Assembly: GCA_936432065.2 (NCBI GenBank)
Contig: OW386285.2
Span: 42,587,920-42,651,919, forward strand
From: Rutpela maculata
Lineage: Eukaryota; Arthropoda; Insecta; Coleoptera; Cerambycidae
Reading direction: 5' to 3'
Length of the DNA: 64,000 nt
Under the pieces are notes generated by a model. It did no database searches, was not told where the DNA came from, and worked only from the letters and a program-made list of their open reading frames with translations. Both the position numbers and the translations under genes were made by a program. This document shows, piece by piece, positions 59,006-64,000 of the stretch (its first letter is position 1; the number at the start of each line of letters is the position of its first letter).

Positions 59006-59069
59006 TGAAAATCGTTTAAGTGAAGCAAATGTAAATCTACAAAAATGTATACTTAACTTTTAACAGAGC
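59006..59069 (-). other. Probable 5'UTR intron of the second G12-like gene
   Basis: The acceptor CGATTTTCAG| at 59006 is clear. A donor-like GTTAAGTA near 59065 would give an intron of about 60 bp, like the 58-bp intron of the first gene, but the donor is weak and the 5' boundary is uncertain. Confidence 0.5.
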
Positions 59070-59125
59070 TCTTCAATGGAGAGCAGGAACTATAAAATTG
59101 CTTTTAGAGTCTCACATAATATATA

Positions 59126-59488
59126 TGTTAGATCACGGTTCACATGAATGACTTTTTAAAAAAGGTTTATTTATTTAATGGAGCCAACGTTGGCTCTTGG
59201 AGAAGGAATAATACAATAATTAGAAGTGTTTCATTCTAAGTGAGTTTAATAACTGATTCAACAAAGCGTGTTTAGTCATATTTATAACATACAGAACCTG
59301 AGTAAGCAAAATATATAACAAAGGAATTGCAGTTCTGCAGTCTGCACAAGTTATGAGAAACAAAGGTGTAATATGATATCTTGAAGATAAGCAATTAATA
59401 AGAGAAGCTGTTATCGTGAAATACGATATACCTGTGAAGGTTTATTATGGCTAAGTCGCAATAAGATAGCGTGTAGTATTATATAACA
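59126..59488 (-). repeat. Errantivirus copy 2, 3' LTR
   Basis: 363 bp with the same ends as copy 1; differs near 59159-59180 (AAAAAGGTTTATTTATTTAA) and 59208-59216. Confidence 0.95.
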
Positions 59489-59499
59489 ACTTCCCCCTT
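59489..59499 (-). promoter_or_regulatory. Errantivirus copy 2 polypurine tract
   Basis: Coding strand AAGGGGGAAGT beside the 3' LTR, as in copy 1. Confidence 0.88.
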
Positions 59500-59722
59500 A
59501 ATAAAAAAGTTGATGTTATGCAGCAACTTTTGAAAATTGTTAAAACGTTAAATGAATATAATGCAAAAATAAATTGAAACAATGTTGAATGAATACAAAG
59601 CAAAATAATAAAATACTGTAAAAGTTAAAATTGGTAAGCGATAATAAAACATTACATAACGTAATAAGGATAAAATACAATAGTCTAAATTAATAGACAA
59701 GGGTAAAACTCCACATGAAAGT

Positions 59723-61562
59723 CTATGTTAACTCGATGTCCTCTTCTTCTTGAGGTCTAATACCGGGTCGCTTTCTTGGAGGGATCAGTCTAGGAAATTT
59801 GGTAAATACTCTGCTTCGCTCTGAAGGAGGTGAAGGAGGGTTATCCGTTGAGGGTTGGATTCGCAATGCTCCACATCTTCTTCTTCTGCATTTACAAGTT
59901 ATGTAAAGTAGAACTAATAGGATGATGAGAGTGATTATGAAGTATGTGAACCAAGATACATGTTTGGTCACAAAAGGTTCGTTTATAAGGTCGTCTAGGT
60001 CTTTGGAATATTGCTCTAGTTTGTTTTTAGCAATATCTAAATCTTCTACGTCGAGACTGTTTAATTTAAGCGGTTTTAATTTTGGAATTTCGATTTTGTC
60101 GGGCATGTGATTGCAGCATTCAAAAGGAATTTGGATTGGATGTGAATTGTCCTTAATTTCGGAAAAGTCTTTAGCACTGGCTTGTATTCGAGTAATGCCT
60201 GCATAGGCGTAACATCCTGGTTGTAGTTTTATGATGGAATTTTTGTTAATTAGCTCTGTTATGGATTCTCTCTTCGGGCAGTTGATGGTAATGTGAAGTG
60301 GTTCGGAATTAATCACTAGCCATGTGTTGTCTTCAAGTTCTTGGACGTTGTATCCTTGACTAATGATGAAGGAAGTTTGACAATTTTCTGGGAGTTTCGG
60401 CAATGGTTTTAATATTCTAGCTTCACAAATGGCATTTTGGTCGATAGGATATGCAAACAGGTTCGAACATAGTTTGGTTCCAAAATAAAGTGGTTTGCAT
60501 TCTTTCAAATTTTGTATAGGTATGTACATTAAAGAATCATCGTCTCTCGCGATAAACTTTTGTGAAATAGATAAAAAGTGATGTAGACCAGTTCTGTTAT
60601 CAAGTATGGGTATAGGGTACAGACGAAAGGTGTTGTAATTTTGAGGTTCAATGAGAGGTATTGTTAAAACAAATATTAAATTAGAATCTAGTTGAAAAGC
60701 TTTTAGTTCAATAATATCCAGATATTGAGCAACTGCTGATAGTTTAATTGGAAGAGGTAAATTGTTCCTTCGCAAACTCTGTGAAATCTCTTGTAACCCC
60801 GTTACTAAGTGATCAGGTGTTATGATTGATGAATGAATAATTCCTAATCTGGCGAATGTTATTGAATTTAAAATATCGTTTAGATTGTCTTCGATGTACA
60901 AATAGCTGGCCATTAGTTGTTCGGAAATGTATAAAAATTTTAGTTTTATTTCGGCAGCTTGGATCGTTTGAGTCATAGTTTGAATTGTGTGCTCGATTTC
61001 TTTGATATCTTTGTTAAATGTTTCCTCATCAATTTGTAATTTTTGTATAGTTGAGTTGAAATTTTTGATAACAGAAGTTGTAACTGAGATTTGATTTTTG
61101 ATTAAGTTTTCTAATTGATGTTCGTCATTATTTAATTTATTTATACAGTTAGTGTAGTACTCGCCATCTTCGGCGTCTAAGTTTCCGGTAATTGATTTGA
61201 ATATTGTTCCGAAACCGTTAAGTATTCCGCGTTTATATCTCTTTGTGTCTGAAAAGACTTCGTCAAATTTCGTTTTTATCGAACTAGCTATTTGCATTAA
61301 AAGGTTAAACTCTGTTTTGACTTCGCTTCTAAACAGGATTGATTTTTGGTCAGCACCATCAAGAGTGTTCAAGATTCTGTCTAAATTATTTTGGTTTTTG
61401 TCAAAAGCTAGTTTGAGGGATGAAATATTTTTATGCACTAGCAGAGTCCATTTGTCATTTGTCACCACGATGTCCGTGTCTTGGTGATAGTATACACCAA
61501 CAGTGTTATTGATCGGGGTAATTTTGTATTGACAGAGTGCTGATCCGAACAGCAGGAGAAAC
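59723..61562 (-). CDS. env: Errantivirus copy 2 Env, 3' exon
   Basis: Same length as the copy 1 exon (1,840 nt), open throughout from the conserved acceptor TTTTCAG|. The RYKR cleavage motif, the fusion-peptide-like segment, the heptad helices, the transmembrane helix and the basic tail are all kept. Most differences from copy 1 are conservative or synonymous by eye and cluster in the N-terminal 70 residues and around the mid-region. No ATG opens the frame here; a spliced leader beyond the window is expected. Confidence 0.9.
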
Positions 61563-61574
61563 CTGAAAATAAAT

Positions 61575-64000
61575 TTAATTTTCAGTATATGGTTTCATTC
61601 TATCAAAATTTACTTTAGTTTCTTGTTTTGTTTCGAGATTTAATAGGGTAGCAGAATTTTGAAAAATTTCTTTTATTTTAAAGGGACCGTTAAATTTGTT
61701 TTGTAGTTTGTTCTTAATTTGTGATTCTTTTACATAAACTAAGTCACCTATTTTGTATTCAGGTCGTTTTTGGGGAATATTTCTGTCGAAGCGAACTTTT
61801 GCTTTCTCTTTTTGAGATTGTGTTCGACTACGGGCTATTTTATAGTAGTGGGATATTCTATTGTTTAAATCTCTAACGTATTTAGTTATTAATTCTTTTT
61901 GGTTGTACAAGGTTTCGGGTGGTCTGTTAGATGTATGACCAAAGATAAGTTCATATGGGGTAAAACCGTGTGTTTTATTTACCGAATTGTTATAGCATAT
62001 TACTGCATATGGTAAAATCGTGAAAGGATGTTCGTTTGGGTTTTCAGTTTTGTGGATTCTTATCATTTCGGCTAAAGTAGCATGAAATCTTTCTATGGAT
62101 CCGTTCGATTGGGGATGTCCTACGCTTGAATAAGTTAATTTTATGTCGTAGAGGGTGCAGAGATCTTTGAGCAAGCGGTTGTCAAATTCGCCACCGTAAT
62201 CGCAATGGATTCTTAGCGGTGTACCGTAATGTTGAAAGTATAACAACAAGGTATTTACGACGGATTTTGCGGATTTGTCCGGGACTGCATAGGCTTGTGT
62301 AAATTTAGTTAACTCGTCGCGAATAGTTAAAGCGTAATTTCGAGTTGGGAATTCAAATAAATCGATATTAATTCTTTCGAATGGTGTTCTTGGGGTTTCT
62401 GTGACTACTAGAGGGTTGTTAAGGTTTTTCCGGCATACTTTAGTTTTTTGGCAAGTTTCGCAATTTTTTATAAAATTTTCAACGTCTTTAGTTAGACCTT
62501 GCCAAGTGTATTTTTCTCTAATTCTTCGAATAGTTTCGTTTATTCCGCGGTGTAGATTATTTTTACCAAAATGATTTTGCTCCAATATAATTGGAATTTC
62601 GTCTTCGTCGGCAGTTCTGACGATATCTTGACAAATTACTACTTTTAAGTCTTTTTCCGCAAAAATGAATGATAGGATTTCAAGTATGGGGAGGTCTAAA
62701 TTATTTTCGACAAAGTATGTCTTAGAGAGATCTAGAACATCTTGATTTTTAAATAGTACCAAAAATAGATGTTCAATTACAGATTCGATATCAGAAGGTA
62801 GAGGGATGATAAAATATCTCCTATGTCTGACTGTTTTGCTTGATACAATATTGATTTTATCGTTATAAAATTCGGGGTTTTCTTCGAATATGTCCTTGAT
62901 AATTTTGTGATGTAGGTCTTGTAAGTTGTTTTGTTGGAAAAAGGTTATAATATCTTTATGTTCTCGATACAAAAGTTGTTTGTTCGAGGCTTTGATTTTC
63001 GAATAGTCAATTAAAGATGTTGTTTTATATAAGTTGGCGAAAGTTTCAAATTCTTGGGAAATCTGTTCGTTAGTGATTTCGTTATTATCTGGGTTTTCGT
63101 CGTCGTCTGACTCTTCGTCATTCGCGGCTAGAACCTTTGAATAGAATTTGGAACATTCAGAAAAATGATTAATTTTGATTCTGGAAAGTGCATCCGCGTT
63201 CTTATTGATTTTGCCGGGTTTATAAATTATTTCGTAATCGTACTCTTCTAATTTGAGTCGCCAACGAGCAAGTCTACTTCCTGGGTCTTTTATAGAGAAT
63301 AACCAGGTGAGTGGTCTGTGGTCGGTTACAAGCTTGAACTTTCTACCGTACAGATAGGGTCTAAAGTGCTTTACACTCCATACTATCGATAAAAGCTCGC
63401 GTTCAATCGTTGAATACTTAGTTTCTGCACTGCACAAGGTTCTAGAAGCATAGGCAATGGGTAAATCTTTGCCAATGGGCCCCTGGCTCAGCACTGAGCC
63501 GACGGCAAATGCGCTCGCATCAGTGGTTAGAACGAAAGGTTCATCAAAATTAGGGTAGATTAATATCGGAGTTGTCGTTAATGTTTGTTTCAAATCTTGA
63601 AAAGATTTTATACAATCATTGTCGAAGAGAAATGGTATGTCTTTCTGTAAGAGTTTTGTTAAAGGCTTGGTAATCTTGGAGAAATTGGGGATAAAGCGCC
63701 TATAGTATCCGGCTAAGCCTAGAAATGATTTAATTTCTTTTTGATTTTTTGGTTGAGGGAAATTTAGAATAGCGTCAACTTTCGAAGGATTCGGTTTTAC
63801 GCCGTCTTTTGTAATGAGATGTCCTAAATAAGCGACTTCTTTGCGGAGAAACTCGCATTTGTCGGGTTGAATTTTGAGATTGGCTTTCTGTAATCGTTTG
63901 AAAACTTCCGTTAATCGAGAAATATGCTCGTGAATAGTAGGGGAGTAAACAATAATATCGTCCATATAGACGAGACATCGTTCATTTTGGATACCTAATA
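61575..64000 (-). CDS. pol: Errantivirus copy 2 Pol, partial (reverse transcriptase C-terminal part, RNase H, integrase)
   Basis: The frame is open from the window edge to TAA; the first visible residues lead into the RT active site YMDD at about 63970. RNase H (TTDASAF, ERELLSIVW) and integrase (H2C2 finger, DDE motifs IDLFEF, HCDYGGEFD and SNGSIERFH, C-terminal GPFKIKEIF) are intact. Compared with copy 1 one codon is missing in an acidic linker (ENPDNNEI against ENPDDNNEI), an in-frame change in a tolerant spot. Protease and the N-terminal RT lie beyond 64000. Confidence 0.93.
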   Translation of the reverse strand, partial: LGIQNERCLVYMDDIIVYSPTIHEHISRLTEVFKRLQKANLKIQPDKCEFLRKEVAYLGHLITKDGVKPNPSKVDAILNFPQPKNQKEIKSFLGLAGYYRRFIPNFSKITKPLTKLLQKDIPFLFDNDCIKSFQDLKQTLTTTPILIYPNFDEPFVLTTDASAFAVGSVLSQGPIGKDLPIAYASRTLCSAETKYSTIERELLSIVWSVKHFRPYLYGRKFKLVTDHRPLTWLFSIKDPGSRLARWRLKLEEYDYEIIYKPGKINKNADALSRIKINHFSECSKFYSKVLAANDEESDDDENPDNNEITNEQISQEFETFANLYKTTSLIDYSKIKASNKQLLYREHKDIITFFQQNNLQDLHHKIIKDIFEENPEFYNDKINIVSSKTVRHRRYFIIPLPSDIESVIEHLFLVLFKNQDVLDLSKTYFVENNLDLPILEILSFIFAEKDLKVVICQDIVRTADEDEIPIILEQNHFGKNNLHRGINETIRRIREKYTWQGLTKDVENFIKNCETCQKTKVCRKNLNNPLVVTETPRTPFERINIDLFEFPTRNYALTIRDELTKFTQAYAVPDKSAKSVVNTLLLYFQHYGTPLRIHCDYGGEFDNRLLKDLCTLYDIKLTYSSVGHPQSNGSIERFHATLAEMIRIHKTENPNEHPFTILPYAVICYNNSVNKTHGFTPYELIFGHTSNRPPETLYNQKELITKYVRDLNNRISHYYKIARSRTQSQKEKAKVRFDRNIPQKRPEYKIGDLVYVKESQIKNKLQNKFNGPFKIKEIFQNSATLLNLETKQETKVNFDRMKPYTEN

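Larger units (their letters stand above)
59126..64000 (-). mobile_element. Errantivirus copy 2, 3' part (cut by window end)
   Basis: Same element family and orientation as copy 1: 3' LTR, polypurine tract, env and the C-terminal two thirds of pol are in the window. TATA (59122-59125) precedes the LTR, as in copy 1. Both reading frames are open. Differences from copy 1 are scattered, so it is a separate insertion of a slightly different lineage. The 5' half lies beyond 64000. Confidence 0.95.

Overview
The window is AT-rich arthropod DNA, almost certainly from an insect and possibly a beetle (a guess from the repeat load, not proven). Three things support this. Two intact genes encode single-domain secreted proteins of the insect allergen-related (G12 / microvillar, nitrile-specifier-like) family. 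There are two copies of an errantivirus-type Ty3/gypsy element with gag, pol and an F-protein-like env, a group best known from insects. The remaining mobile DNA is mariner-like, hAT-like, jockey/CR1-like and LTR elements. There is no operon structure, rRNA, CRISPR array or confident tRNA gene. Apart from the two G12-like genes, nearly everything identifiable is mobile DNA, relics of mobile DNA, foldbacks or satellites.

Layout. 1-125 is the edge of a 30-bp minisatellite; 1310-2060 is a three-unit tandem repeat. 2103-6134 is a complete but non-autonomous Ty3/gypsy element whose single ORF keeps Gag, protease and the two ends of integrase but has lost reverse transcriptase, RNase H and the integrase core. 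7855-10395 is a minus-strand non-LTR reverse-transcriptase relic split by an hAT-like element (itself containing a mariner-type MITE) and by an hAT-type MITE. 11195-19160 is bounded by kilobase-scale inverted repeats and holds a long-TIR element carrying a relic of an uncharacterised nuclease-like family; a degraded mariner sits in its right TIR. The first G12-like gene is at 19735-20406 (+), with a 5'UTR intron.

20480-40480 is dense repeat: a shared repeat that recurs inverted near 56-58 kb, a 650-bp-arm palindrome, copies of a ~0.7 kb family (A), two further palindromes whose loops hold family A copies, a TTAA-flanked MITE, a ~100-bp tandem array and several (TA)n tracts. 40480-49001 is a full errantivirus (minus strand) with apparently identical 363-bp LTRs and open gag, pol and env. 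49489-51247 is a foldback-like element with tandem repeats in its inverted ends. 51560-52640 is a second relic of the nuclease-like family. 53197-54937 holds two family A copies around a 30-bp minisatellite. 56631-58143 is a long-TIR element ending in CACAGTG with a 4-bp target duplication and an unrecognised broken gene. The second G12-like gene is at 58394-58990 (-), and 59126-64000 is the 3' part of a second errantivirus copy inserted just upstream of it on the same strand.

How the parts relate. The two G12-like genes face each other about 38 kb apart, and each has the same repeat beyond its 3' end, an inverted arrangement suggesting either a shared insertion-prone flank or an old inverted duplication. 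The errantivirus copies are the youngest insertions. Nesting gives a relative order: RT relic, then hAT and MITE, then inner MITE; long-TIR element, then mariner; shared repeat, then the CACAGTG element.
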